Shown piece after piece: positions 9,829-20,659 of a stretch of DNA of 64,000 nucleotides (position 1 is the stretch's first letter; each line of letters opens with the position of its first letter). The notes beneath the pieces were generated by a model. It did not search any database. It was not told the DNA's origin and saw only the letters and a program-made list of their open reading frames with translations. The position numbers and the translations under genes were made by a program. This stretch comes from Eublepharis macularius (lineage: Eukaryota; Chordata; Lepidosauria; Squamata; Eublepharidae), in the NCBI RefSeq assembly GCF_028583425.1, contig NC_072798.1:12278501-12342500 (forward strand). Direction: 5' to 3'.

Positions 9829-10060
9829 AATCTGGCACAAACAAGGTAAACAAGTGGAGGGAGGGCATTCCATAGCTGGGGTGTCACAACCGAAAAGGCC
9901 CTGCTCCTAGAGATGGTCTATCTCTGACACCTCAGAAAAATGGCTTGGGACAAAAGTTTTAACCCGTGGGCAAGAGTATATGGGAGTTAAGCAGTCTTTC
10001 AATTACCCTGATCCTGAGCCATTTAGAGCTTTAGTCATATGTTAATTTGTAAAATTTACA
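9829..10060 (-). mobile_element. L2-like LINE 3' fragment (antisense)
   Basis: The block GAGGGCATTCCATAGCTGGG, then GTGTCACAACCGAAAAGGCC, is the reverse of the L2-like tail (GGCCTTTTC...GGTG...TGGAATGCC). Confidence 0.55.
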
Positions 10061-10733
10061 AATTATTTCCCCGCCTTATAAAAGGTAAGGGTAGTCCCCT
10101 GTGAAAGCACGGAGTCATTACTGACCCATGGGGGGATGTTGCATCACTTACAAAGATGATTAAAACTACCAAGCAATGTGATAATCAGATGCTCTGGATG
10201 CATTTTGGATGTGCAGGGAAGTTCAGGTTGGATAGTACACAGCATGGGGACTGCAGCAGCTGAAGAGGTCTGAGTCTGGTCAACGTCTGATGGGAAATTT
10301 CTTGGGAATCCTATATAACCGGCCAGCAGTGATGGAAGGTGCTTAGAAACGCTGTAAAGACATTGGGTCTCAGGGGAGGAGCCATAGCTCTGGAAGAGCG
10401 TGCATTTTGCATGCAAAATGAAAAGAATTCCCAGCAGCTGAGAATGAGGTGTGGAAAGTCCTGGCTGGAGAGCCTGAGAAGCCACTAACACTCAGAGAAC
10501 AGACTACTCTCTGAAAGCATAAACTAGGAGAGTTCAGTCACTGGTTTGGCTCCATGCACCAGTTGCGCTTCCATTCTGTTCGCCAGTTGTAAACAGAGAT
10601 GATTTTTCAGCGGACTGTTTGTCCGTTCACCAACCAATTCATGGCTGTTTGGCACTGTATTCCTGCCATACAGTGCCATTGAAGTTATTGTGCAAGTGCC
10701 TTCTCAAGAAGCATGAGTTCTATTCCCCCTAAA
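10061..10733. other. Intergenic with an old tRNA-like SINE relic
   Basis: The part at 10369-10500 (GAGGAGCCATAGCTCTGGAA, GAGCGTGCATTTTGCATGC, GGAGAGCC) looks like a decayed GTGGCTCAGTGG SINE. The rest is unrecognised. Confidence 0.35.
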
Positions 10734-10932
10734 GATGCCAACTTTACATTGTAAAATTTCTGAAGATATGTGGGCAGTGCCTGGAGAAAGTGGAACTGGA
10801 GACGGGAGGGAGCTCAATGGGATCTGCCCTCCAAAGCTGCTGTTTCCTGCAGTGGAACTGCTCTCTGTCGTCTGGAGATCAATTGTAATTCTGGGAGAAC
10901 GCCAGGCCCCAGCTGGAGGTTGGCAACCCTAA
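10734..10932. mobile_element. hAT-type MITE (TAGGGTTGCCA family), diverged
   Basis: The left end is degraded (AAGATGCCAACTT) but the right end is intact (AGGTTGGCAACCCTAA). The core blocks CCTCCAAAGCTGCTGTTTCC and GTCTGGAGATCAATTGTAAT are present. Confidence 0.75.
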
Positions 10933-12326
10933 CTCCCCTATCTGCTCCAGTTGGCAAGAACTTGTATAAAGTGACAGTGAAATCAGTGACAAATATATAA
11001 ATCAGTCAGATACAAATATTATGTTTCAAGTACCTCCTACGGTACACTGTTTAAGTAGTCCATAGTGGCATTAAGAGCTGCCGATCTGTTTGGATTGGCA
11101 GCATTTTTGCATATGTGCAGTTTTGAAAATACCTGATGAAAACCTGTTTGGCAGGCATTTGAGTTGTTTTGTGTCGAACCGAGCAGACCAGGGTGATTGG
11201 CTCACATCTGATCACTGCAGCTGAACGGAGTAAATTCGACTGTCGAACACATTCATGGCGCCATTTATGACATCCCTAGTCCAGGGCATTCTATTTTCAT
11301 AATGTCGCCTACACCTTCCTGCTTCGTGGCCTAGTTCTCTCTCAGGTGATGAACCTGTGTACCACCTTAAACTGCAGGTAGGAGCCCACCTGAGTGAATG
11401 CTTCTTCATACAAAAAATATCTCCTGCATGTAGAAAGCCATGTCAGGGAGAAAGCCAGGTTCTCTTCGACACCTGGTTTTCTATAAGAATGGATTTCTTT
11501 GTAAGGAGGGATGAGACCCTACCTGAAATCTGAAGTAGCACCTGCAGCCCTGACACAAGCGAGCACACCGTCCATGTTATCGGTCAGGTAGGATGAGAAG
11601 AATCGGATATATGGTGAATGCACGGCAGTCTCCATACGTTACCTGTGTCATGTCTGTGCCCCATCCATGCCATTATTTGATGCTGACCTGTTGTTCTGAA
11701 CCAATGTTTTGTGCTATAACTTGATGTCATATTACAACCTGCTTTGCTTTTACAGGCTTCTTGAAGCTGCAGGTGTCTTATCTAATGACTTTGGAAGCTC
11801 TCAGTGCTTCTGACCTTGTACACTGCTCACTCCCATGAATTACTATGTTTCAACTTTGATCTCCTGCTTTCTCAGTGTCTAGACTTGATATAGTAGAAAT
11901 ATGTGAAACATTCTCAGGACAGGTTCGTGCCAAAAGTCCTGTTTCATTGATGGGAGGGGGGAGGAGTAAATGTGTTCGTGAAGAAGGGTTTTCCCACATG
12001 ATGTCATTCCTGTCAACCTGTTCTTACTGCTTAGATGCTTACCTTGCTTCTGAGTAACCCTATGGACATATCTGTGGGAATGATCTGATTCCTGAATAAA
12101 ACCTTTTAACCAAGAGCTTGGATTTCTTGCGGTAATGGTACAGGGGTCTATCTGCCATAGCCTGTCATCCATAGCCTGACAACCTGGGTGCTCCAATTCA
12201 CGTATACTCTGACTGGCTATCCTGTCCTGATGGTTGCATCACATACGGGTAATGGTTGAGGGCATCACTGATGTCATCAATGTTTGCCAGAACACGATCC
12301 AACTGTAGTCTCCAGGCTTTTCCTGG
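10933..12326. other. Intergenic, nothing recognised
   Basis: No homologous reading frame, RNA gene or clear repeat was found in 1.4 kb. It may be ancient decayed repeat or unique sequence. Confidence 0.4.
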
Positions 12327-12536
12327 GCCGATTCCAGATGACTAACCTTAAGGCGTTTCATGCCGCCCTCTTCCGGATCGTGACGGGGAAAATGCGAAAT
12401 ATCGCGTTTCCTCACGCGAGTTTTGCTCGTCGTCATGCAAAACTCGCACGAGGAAACGCGGTATTTTGCATTTTCCCCGTCGCGATCCGGAAGAGGGCGG
12501 CATGAAGCACCTTAAGGTTAGTCATCTGGAATCGGC
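12327..12536. mobile_element. CpG-rich long-hairpin MITE
   Basis: The 99-nt arms (12327-12425 and 12438-12536) are inverted copies around a 12-nt loop, starting GCCGATTCCAGATGAC. The arms differ at only about seven positions, all transitions. They contain many CpG sites. No reading frame is present. A single transcript would fold into a near-continuous 99-bp duplex. Confidence 0.85.
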
Positions 12537-13493
12537 TGGTGTCTCCATCACCTGGAGGTAGGAAGCCACCAAGCCCTAGCTCCTGATGATGATGTCATCG
12601 CTATTTATCAAGACCTAGGAAGTCCGATGATCTGGACTTCATCAAAAGTCTAAGTTAATTTCCAATTTGTTCACAGGATGCCTGGGAAATCCATTTCGGT
12701 TTTTTTTTTAAAGTCTTCTCCAGCACTTGGGTTGGGACCTATCGGTGGAGTCATGAACCTTATAGAGCAGCCATTTTGTTTGGTGCTTTTTGGAAGGACG
12801 GACCTACTGCTGACAATGCAGGCATAGAGAGTAAGGCCGCATACACCAATACAGCAAGGTTCCAAGGTAGAAAATGTCGTGATGCGACGTTCCCGCATGG
12901 GTCAGTAATGACTCCGTGCTTGCACACTTTCTACCTTACCATGGTAGAAAGTATTCCTCCATGGCTCTAGCTCCTTCACAACAGCACTTTTTCAAAGCTC
13001 TTGGCACGTTGCCGAGCTTTGACACCAACAAAGACGTAACCCTGTCTCCTCCTCTTCCTGTCATGTGACTTTAATCTCACATGACTTTCCATCACCCTTT
13101 TTGTTAGCTTCCAAATGGATCCCACACTCAGCAGCCTATTTCTGGGGCTTCTTCTGTCGGCCACAGGTAAAAAGAGAAGCGGCAAGAAGATCTGGAGAAC
13201 TTGGGAGTGGACACTTCCTGCTTGCATGCAATATCTCTTGGGTTCCACAACAATGCATCGGAGGCATGGGAGAGAAAGCCATCAAGAGATTGGTGGCATC
13301 TGGCTGTTGAGTGTAAGTAACCGTTTCAGGGGCAGAAGATTGTATATCTCCCCCTTGGTTGCTGCAGGCAGCATGTTACCAAAAGGGTAACTCCAAAGAG
13401 ATTTGGGCTGGGGTTACCACTTTCGTTTGCTATTTCATGGATTTTGTACGTGTCCCCGAAGGCAATATATGCTGAGAAAGCAGGGGTAAATAC
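12537..13493. other. Intergenic with one exon-like ORF
   Basis: No known repeat was recognised. An exon-like stretch at 13115-13167 is listed separately. Confidence 0.4.
13115..13167 (+). other. Signal-peptide-like exon candidate (orphan)
   Basis: ATG at 13115 opens MDPTLSSLFLGLLLSAT, which ends in a donor-like CACAG|GTAAAA at about 13167. The phase-1 split is typical of leader exons of immunoglobulin-superfamily receptors. Upstream lie purine-rich CTTCCTGTCATGTGA motifs. No second exon was found, and a homologous stretch at 7600-7735 lacks the ORF. It could be chance or a dead gene fragment. Confidence 0.2.
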
Positions 13494-13717
13494 TAGGGTT
13501 GCCAGCTCCATGTAGGGAAATTCCTGGAGATCTGGGGAGGAGAAACCTGGAGAAAGTGGGGTTTGGGGAGGGAAAGGACCTTGGCATGGCATAATTCCAT
13601 AGAGTCCACCCCCCCCCCAAAGCAGCCATTTTCTCCAGGTGAACTGATCTCTGTGGCCTGGAGATCAGCTGTAATTCCGGGAGATCTCCAGCCACTACCT
13701 GGAGGCTGGCAACCCTA
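13494..13717. mobile_element. hAT-type MITE (TAGGGTTGCCA family), reference copy
   Basis: It is bounded by TAGGGTTGCCAG and CTGGCAACCCTA and flanked by a perfect 8-bp duplication, GTAAATAC (13486-13493 and 13718-13725). This is a hAT signature. There is no coding capacity, so transposase must come from elsewhere. About eighteen copies of the family occur in this window. Confidence 0.92.
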
Positions 13718-13725
13718 GTAAATAC

Positions 13726-14665
13726 ATATATACAATCCAACCCCACACTTTAAAATTCCCTTGGTTTTAGTGGGAGAGTTAAACAGATGCTGAACTCCTC
13801 CCCACCAGACTCAAAAGTGCTTTAGCTGCATCAAGATCCTGGGAGATCCACCAAGGAATTTCCCAAACTAAATCACAGTCAGATGACATTTCCCTCCCAT
13901 GGCAACACTGCGCATGACAGCAAAAAAGAGCGCAACAAACTCGAGACAACGGAGCCAGTGTAAAAAGAGATGGGTGAGAAGATTTCAATAATTTGTGAAA
14001 TGCGAACTCGAAGCTTCCTATAAGTGTGAAGATCGCAGGTGCAAATGCGAAGCAGACGCGATCACATTTACTGCTCATTAACGGTGCGGTAAGCTCCTAG
14101 TGCGAAAAAGACCATAGTGCGGGAATGTTTAAACGTTTTCCTCTTGTGCTGACTTCAGATGGCCCCTGTAGCCACCCTGAGCCCCAATGGTGAGAATTTA
14201 CAGGTCTGCTGGGTGCTGCCTCTGTGTTTTCCCATTTGAAGCTATTATGTATTAACAGAAAATACTCGGGCCTTCCATGCATGGAACTCTCAGGTTCTCA
14301 TCCCGTTCGGTCCTGAGTCCCACTTAACACAGTGCAACTTACTCCTCTGAAGTGAGGCAACAATCCCCTAAAATGGCCGCCTTCACCTTATGAGGAGATT
14401 GAAAAGATAAGCCGAAAGCCCTCTGTAGGGCAAACTGCAGCAAAGAAGGAAAGGGGGGGGGCAGCAGTAATCACCAGCCAAATAACTAACACTCCAGAAA
14501 GAATAGGAGGGAGGTGGGCTGAATATACCCGTGCAAGCCCGCCTAGTATGCTCCCACTGCACCCAAACCCCTTATAATCCAGCACTGAAAGAGCGAGGGT
14601 ATAAGGAAAAACTCCCCAAACTGGCCTTGAGAGGATCGAGCTCTTAGGTTAAATAACAGCACCTA
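13726..14665. other. Intergenic, nothing recognised
   Basis: No coding homology or structured repeat is visible. Confidence 0.4.
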
Positions 14666-14892
14666 TTAGGGTTACCAACTCCAGCTTGGCAAATCGGTAG
14701 AGATTTGGGGTCAGTGACTGAGGAAGGCAGAGTTTGGGGAGGGAATGGATTGACCTCAGCAGGGTATAATGCCATAGAGTCCACCCTCCAGACCTACCAT
14801 TTTCTCCAAGGGAATTGATCTACATCTTCTGGAGATCAGTTGCAATTCCAGAAGAACTCCAGTCCCTCACCTGGAGGTTGGCAACCGTAGCA
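14666..14892. mobile_element. hAT-type MITE (TAGGGTTGCCA family)
   Basis: The ends are TAGGGTTACCAACTCC and GGAGGTTGGCAACCGTAG. Core blocks are TTTGGGGAGGGAATGG and ACCATTTTCTCCAAGGG. Confidence 0.82.
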
Positions 14893-16104
14893 CCAATGGA
14901 TCATTTAGACTTTCATCCCATTTGAAACGGATGCAAAATATTGCCCTGAAGATCTCTTTGGAGGCTGTCAAACGCAATGGGAGCGGCGGTAAACTGAACT
15001 GATTCTATCTGCTTTCCGTCACGTTAGATCTCGGGGGGGGGGGGGGGCGGGAGGGGGGAACAATGCCTTGTTTGTAAGTCTCATTTTCTGCAGAGTCATT
15101 CTGATCCGTCTGGGCAGGTGCAAAAATGCGCTGCAGCCTGTATCTGCAATCATCTGGTCACTGCAAATATCAAAAAATATCAACCTCGGGTTTCTTTAAA
15201 ACCGAGCTGCAAAGTCTTTCCTTCGGGCTGAGTTAAACAAAGAATAGCATAGCCTCGGTTCGACATAGTATGATGATGATTACAGCTAGGAGTTTTCCTG
15301 TGCCATAGAAGGTTGCAAGCAATTATGGATAAAATAATAATAATAATAATAATCGATTTATATACCACCCTTCAGGACAACTTAATGCCCACTCAGAGCA
15401 GTTTACAAAACTGTGAAGGGGACAAGCCCTCTGTGGTGAAGGGAAATGACAGATCAAAGAATCCAGACATTTGTGCAACTAGCATACGTTTAGTTGCAAA
15501 ACATTTTTGTTAAGGACTATGGAGCTTGAAGACAGAACCTCGTGTTCTAAGCCAGGGGCCTGGCCTAGATTGGACTTGGTACAGCTCATCCTTTAGGTAC
15601 AGAAGAGAACAGGCTGTGTGCAACACTGAGCCCTGTGACTGGCAGGTTGTACAAGACTTTGGGATTGGCTAGACCTGGAATGAATATTAGGACTCGAGTC
15701 CAAAGCTATCCCTTCTGCATGTCAGAGTGCAGCAATTAACCTCCAGGAACCTGTGTCTTATAATACAAATTGGAAGACAGGGTTAGGAGGCCGCTGTCTG
15801 GAGACCTGGTAGTTTTGCTTTAAAAGTAAGAATCTGGCAAAATCCACATTCTCAGATTTTTTGTGATTATAGACCCATTGTACTACTATCCCGTATATGT
15901 GAATGACATCAAGGATATTTCCCAGCACACGTTTTTAATGTTTGTTTCAAACACTCCTTTAATTTATGAGAAATACACCTTTGCATTTTGGAAGACTTTT
16001 TAGCTATGTACTGTAAATGAGTGGTGCTATAACAGTTCTGACTGAAGCATTTAATCAGTATCTGGTTATACTATTTCAGCCTCCAAGCAGGGGTTCAGAT
16101 AATT
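14893..16104. other. Intergenic; G-tract, AAT repeat and SINE fragment
   Basis: It contains a G-rich run at about 15033-15057, an (AAT)n tract at about 15331-15351 and an antisense SINE fragment at 15352-15410 (TTCAGGACAACTTAATGCCC). The rest is unrecognised. Confidence 0.5.
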
Positions 16105-16470
16105 AAATTGGGTGTGTGTAGGTCTCTGCCTTTCCACAAACCAGCTCGAAGTGGTTCACAAGGTTAAAAACAATACGATGAAAGAATAAAACCATAAAAG
16201 TAGCAGCATAAAAGCAAGCCGGGGCATAAAACAGCATAAAATACCACTACAACATCAGTCATAAAACATCGTTTAGGCTAAAAAAAACAAACAAACCATA
16301 GGAACACTTTTAAAAGGATGGAGCCCCTCAGTTAAAAGCCTGAGTAAAAGGAAATGTTTTGGTTTGGCACTTGAAAGAGAGGAAGGTAGATGGCAGATAA
16401 GTTGGGAGGTGGGACATTCCAAAGGTAAGATGCCATCACCGAGAAAGCCCTGCTACTGCTCTTAAATGCT
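16105..16470 (-). mobile_element. L2-like LINE 3' fragment (antisense)
   Basis: It starts TCTGCCTTTCCACAAACCAG, has AATAAAACCATAAAAG-type runs, then TTTTGGTTTGGCACTTGAAA and GATGCCATCACCGAGAAAGC. This is the same antisense L2-like organisation as at 1316. Confidence 0.55.
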
Positions 16471-17264
16471 CTTCTATATTCCTCTCCAAAATCCATGCAG
16501 TACTAGGGAGAAGGGCTCTAATATAGAATTCTCACTATTTTTCTGTGGTTTTTTTTGGGGGGGGGTACTTTTATACGGAGGAGCATTCAGTCATTTGAGC
16601 CCAGTTGTGTAGTCTAAAGTGGTACAGCCCAGACACAAACTTACCACCTAATTTACCAGCATAAAAGTCTTAGACATGGTAATGTAGAATTCAATACGTT
16701 TATTAAGAATTGCTCTTTGTTCATAATGTGGAATGGTAAAGTTAAGAATGGAGTGTGCATATCTTCGTATTTTAAATACTTTGTGGTATTTTCTATTGTA
16801 TGTGTTTTCTACTTTTTCTATTTTTTAAAAAAAATTACCACCTTAGAAAAGGCCTGGTTATTTCAGCTTTTATGGAAAATACAAAGAGTTAGATAAAAGT
16901 AAGATGGTTTCAAGTGGAGGAGTGGGGAATCAAACCTGGCTCTCCAGATTAGAGTCCTGCCACTCTTAACCACTGTTCCAGCTGTTTTTGTGTTCTTTGA
17001 GGCATGCCTAAGTGGGATACTTTATTTATGCATGCATGCATGCATGCTATTTATGGTCTGCCTTTCTCATTAAGACTCAAGGTACTCTTTTCTAAAGAGC
17101 TGGGTTCAGGTTCCTGGAATATTGCACATGCAGCCCCAAAACTGGGCAAACAACTCCCTCTAAGGCCATTTCAGCAAGGGAAAACAGCATGGGGGGAGGA
17201 GGTCCTCCTCCTACTGCAGTCCCAAGCTGAATTGGACACCTGCAGACATTCACAACACTGTAGT
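16471..17264. other. Intergenic; SINE end and ATGC repeat
   Basis: A SINE end fragment (GTGGAGGAGTGGGGAATCAA, CTCTTAACCACTG) lies at 16910-16980 and a short (ATGC)n run at 17028-17047. Nothing else was recognised. Confidence 0.5.
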
Positions 17265-17520
17265 TTTAATAACAACAACAATATTTGATCTATATACCAC
17301 CCGTCAGGACAACTTAATGCCCACTCAGAGGTGTTTACAAAATGTGTTATTATTATCCCCACAACAATCACCCTGTGAGGTGGGTGGGGCTGAGAGAGCT
17401 CTGAAAGAGCTGTGACTGAGGCAAGGTCACCCAGCTGGCTTCAAGTAGAGGAGAGGGGAATTAAACCTGGCTCTCCAGATTCGATTCCTGCCGCTCTTAA
17501 CCACTACACCAAACTGGTTC
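17265..17520 (-). repeat. SINE (TTAAGTTGTCCTGA variant), full length, antisense
   Basis: It runs from the AT-rich AACAACAACAATATTTGATC through CAGGACAACTTAATGCCC and GGTCACCCAGCTGGCTTCAA to TCTTAACCACTACACCAAAC. On the - strand the tRNA-like head GTGTAGTGGTTAAGAG leads. Confidence 0.82.
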
Positions 17521-17565
17521 TGCTTTGCAGATATTTATACTGGTAATTCTTACAACAGGGGAAGG

Positions 17566-17752
17566 AAGGCGGCATGGCATAACCTAATCTCATCAGATCT
17601 CAGAAGCTAAGCAGGGTCAGAACGTGGATGGGTGACCACCAAGGAAGACTCTGCAGAGGAAGGCAATGGCAAACTACCTCTGCTTCTCACTTGCCTTCAA
17701 AGACCCTTGCTGGGATTTCCTAAGTCGGAATGCAACTTAACAGCACTTTGGG
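17566..17752 (+). repeat. 5S-derived (Sauria-type) SINE
   Basis: The 5S-like head CTAATCTCATCAGATCTCAG, AAGCTAAGCAGGGTCAG and GATGGGTGACCACC retains much of the 5S rRNA internal promoter. The tail CCTAAGTCGGAATGCAACTT ends AACAGCACTTT, the Bov-B-type end. Confidence 0.85.
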
Positions 17753-18404
17753 ATGCAATCCTTTGCACACCCCTGTAAAATAAGTTGGTCTTAGTTTCCC
17801 CCGTTTCTAGGTGGGGTGGGGGAATCAGAAGATTCGGGCTGAGGTGAGATTTAAACAAGAAACTTCCTTGATCATATCTTGCAGCTGCTATTCCACACCA
17901 GGTTTTCACGGGTAAGAATCGTTCTCTTTTGCATGGAAGTATGTAAGTTGTCACATGGTCAAATAGTCAAACCTTTGAAAAACAAAGGTGTGTCCCACCA
18001 TAGTCCTCTAGCTAGGCAAAGTTCTTACAATTGTGATGTTTTGTTTGTCAGGGAGCAAGAAACTGATAACTGGAGCTGGGGGGTGAGAAAGTTTTCTTCC
18101 AAAGAATTATGCACCTGATAGACGGACTCACGATGGACGGACTCCTCCATCAGGAGGTTTCATGTCTTCATTTTTAAAAAAACTTCACTGTGAATGTTTC
18201 AAAACATCCTGCTGTATTTTCTGGTTCATGCCATGTCTCCAACCTTAGGCTGGAGGAAGTTCCTCCAGCCCATGGAGTCTTCCGTCAATGGAAGAGCCAC
18301 TTAAGATGGAAGAAGACTCCTCAGGCTGTAGGAAGGCTTCAAACCTTGCTCATTGGCATGGTAGGATTAACACCAACAAAGCCATCGATGTGCCAAGTTC
18401 ATAC
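17753..18404. other. Intergenic, nothing recognised
   Basis: There is a GAAGTTCCTCCAGCC / GGAAGAGCCACTTAA stretch at about 18240-18310 that recurs at about 27710-27790, so it is likely part of an unclassified repeat. The remainder is unremarkable. Confidence 0.4.
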
Positions 18405-18849
18405 ATAAAATCATAGAGTTGGAAGAGGTCTTACGGGCTATCTCACCGAGGCCACTGCTCAATACAGGAAATCCAGAGCTTGAGCATGGCCCAAAGATGG
18501 CTGTCCAACCCCTGCCTGAAGGCCAGGAAAAGAGAGCCTACCACCTACATAGGCTGCTCATTCCATGGTCAAATGGTTGCCACCATTAGGAATTTTTTTC
18601 TAAACCTCAGCCAAAATGACTTAAGTCCATTAGATCTAGTCTTCCTCTGTGGAGCAGCAGAAAACAAGTCTTGGCTCTCTTCTACGTGAGAACACTGCAG
18701 GTGTTTGAAAAGTGCGCTCATGTCTGTCTCCCTTCCCTTTTCTAGGAGAAACATACCCAGTTCCATCAACCTTTCCTCACCGGATTAGTTTTCTACACCT
18801 TCAGCCATCTTTGTTGCCCTCCTGTGAACCCACTCCAATTTGTCTACTT
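18405..18849 (-). mobile_element. CR1 LINE 3' end (antisense), first part
   Basis: ATCATAGAGTTGGAAGAGGT and the block TGTCCAACCCCTGCCTGAAG are the reverse complement of a CR1 3' end. The element continues to CCCTCCTGTGAACCCACTCC. It is cut at 18849 by an insertion and resumes at 20035 (GTCTACAGCCTTCTTCAAAT, GTGGTGCCCAGAACTGGATG). Confidence 0.85.
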
Positions 18850-20034
18850 CAAGGTTGCACAACATGGTGTCCAAGGGCACAATAGCACCCGCCAACATCT
18901 TTCTTGGTTCCCACCAAGTGGTTTTAGACAGTGGGCAGGGCCATGTGGGGCTTTTGCCCCAACAGGGCTTCAGATTGGCTGTGCAGATTTTAAAAAATTG
19001 CTTTGGCAGCAGCTGCCACCACAATACAAGGAGCTTCATTGTGTATATGCGAGATGTCCGGCCTGGCCGGACTCAGCCCCGGGACAGCCAGTTGGAACCC
19101 TCCCAACCCCAGCGGCTCGCTTACCTGGCCAGGGGACCCGGTGAAGACTCTGGAGCTGCTCAGCAGTTTGGTTCCACGGCCGCCAGGCGGGGCGACATCA
19201 GCCTAGGAGGAACCACCTCCCGCCAATCAGCTAGCAAGCGGGCCACCGCCACCATCCACCACCCTCTCAGCGGCAGAGCCAGAAGCGGGCGGGAGAGGCC
19301 CCATCGCCGGCACCCACAGCCCAGCCACCTCTTACAGCTGCCTCTCTGACAGAGGAGCCTCTGCAGGGCTCAGCGACGGGCCATGGGGCTGCCATCCCAC
19401 CTGGCCGGAAACAGCCACCCCCAGGAGAGAGGGGGTGGGCCCGGCCAGGGCAACAGAGGTGTGGGAGGCAGGAGGCAGAGGGAGGGCCTGAGGGCCGTAG
19501 AGAGGCCTGGGATTGGCCAAGGGGGAGGAGGGAACAAGAGACAGGAGGGGGAGGTTGGCATGATTGGTGGAGGTGGTGGGGGAAACAGAATAAAAGGGGC
19601 CTTCCCGATGAAGCCAGGGAGGAGACAGCTGAGGCAACTGGGAAGGCACAGAGAGACCAAGAGTGAGTAAGCCAGAGCCCAGCAGGGTAGGAGGCGGAGT
19701 TGGGGTGCCTTAACCCCCGCCCCTACCCCCATCTGAGGCCGAGGGAGAGGCCCCTAGGGGGCGACAGTCACGGCAGAAGGCGGAGCCGGCGCAGCGGGAA
19801 GGGGAGGGGCTCACACGAGAAAATATTTTTTAACAATATGTTCATTTCAAAAGTCATCGTGTTAAGCAGAGCTTCTGCCCGAAATGTTGAAGAGCTACTA
19901 TTAGAGTTATACAAAACCTCATTCCCCTGCATTTTGTACGTAGCTGTGCCTCCTGTGGCAGCCATTTTGTGGTTGTGCCCACCTGCGTCAGAATTTCAAA
20001 GGTGCTGGCAAGTTCAAAAAGGTGGGGAATTCTG
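18850..20034. mobile_element. hAT-type MITE (CAGGGGTCTGCAACATGG family) carrying a solo LTR
   Basis: The left end is CAAGGTTGCACAACATGG and the right end GGTGGGGAATTCTG. The flanks GTCTACTT (18842-18849) and GTCTACAG (20035-20042) match at 6 of 8 and are CR1 sequence. The true MITE is about 425 bp; the rest is a 761-bp LTR inserted at 19055. A fragment of the same family is at 29712. Confidence 0.75.
19055..19815 (+). mobile_element. Solo LTR of an LTR retrotransposon or endogenous retrovirus
   Basis: The 761-bp segment begins TGTCCGGCC and ends GGGGCTCACA. It is flanked by a perfect 5-bp duplication CGAGA (19050-19054 and 19816-19820). TG...CA ends plus a 5-bp duplication are diagnostic of an LTR. 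Inside are inverted CCAAT boxes (GATTGG at 19511 and 19562, CCAAT at 19223) and a TATA-like ATAAAAGG at 19590. It is GC- and CpG-rich and resembles a promoter island. No internal genes are present. The orientation rests on the TATA and CCAAT placement. Family (Gypsy-like or ERV) is not determined. Confidence 0.85.
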
Positions 20035-20120
20035 GTCTACAGCCTTCTTCAAATGTGGTGCCCAGAACTGGATGCTATTCCAGGGGAAATTGGACTAGTA
20101 CAGAAGAGATTTCTTGTGAC
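20035..20120 (-). mobile_element. CR1 LINE (antisense), second part
   Basis: It continues the CR1 interrupted at 18849: GTCTACAGCCTTCTTCAAAT then GTGCCCAGAACTGGATGCTA. It joins the earlier part across the nested insertion. Confidence 0.75.
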
Positions 20121-20123
20121 TAT

Positions 20124-20356
20124 GGCCATTTCCACACGTCCTTAAAGGGATGGCCCACTCGCCGAACTCTGGCGGCTTTCCGACTTGACTCCAGATGTCT
20201 CCGTTTTCAAAACAGTTTCAGGCTGTTTGGCTTCCATTTTTTCAGAGCCTTTTTTGGGACGGCAGGAAAGTGTGGCCTCAGAAAGGGCGCCAAAAAGGGG
20301 AAAGCTTCCAGTGTTTGGTGAACGGGCCATCCCTTGAAGGATGTGTGGAAGTAGCC
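20124..20356. mobile_element. Hairpin MITE (TTCCACACGTCCTT termini)
   Basis: The left end is GGCCATTTCCACACGTCCTT and continues AAAGGGATGGCCCA. The right end is its imperfect reverse complement (GGGCCATCCC ... GATGTGTGGAAGTAGCC). It is similar in style to the hairpins at 49408 and 53891. Confidence 0.75.
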
Positions 20357-20474
20357 TATGTCTCAAGGATTTCTAGGCATGGTTCGGCTGTAACAGGGCC
20401 AGATAATATTGCCAATCAGGGATGAAAGGGTTTGGTGTTCTATGTAGGGTTGCTACTCACAGTTCTCTGGAGCT

Positions 20475-20605
20475 CTGTCAGCCCCACCCGCCTCACAGGG
20501 TGATTGTTATTGTGGGGATAATAATGGTATACTTTGTAAATCTCTCTGAGTGGGCATTAAGTTGTCCTGAAGGGCGGAATATACATCGAATGTTGTTGTT
20601 GTTAT
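20475..20605 (+). repeat. SINE (TTAAGTTGTCCTGA variant), 3' part
   Basis: On the + strand it reads CACCCGCCTCACAGGGTGAT, then GGCATTAAGTTGTCCTGAAG and a TTG-rich tail. Confidence 0.75.
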
Positions 20606-20659
20606 GGCTGGTGCCAGCTGTAGCTTGAGAGGCAAGATCTGGCCACACTTATACCCACT

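Noticed and set aside
18840..19349. Open frame of 169 codons on the + strand
   Set aside because: It starts in the hAT MITE and runs into the GC-rich solo LTR across the duplication at 19050. It is a composition artefact.
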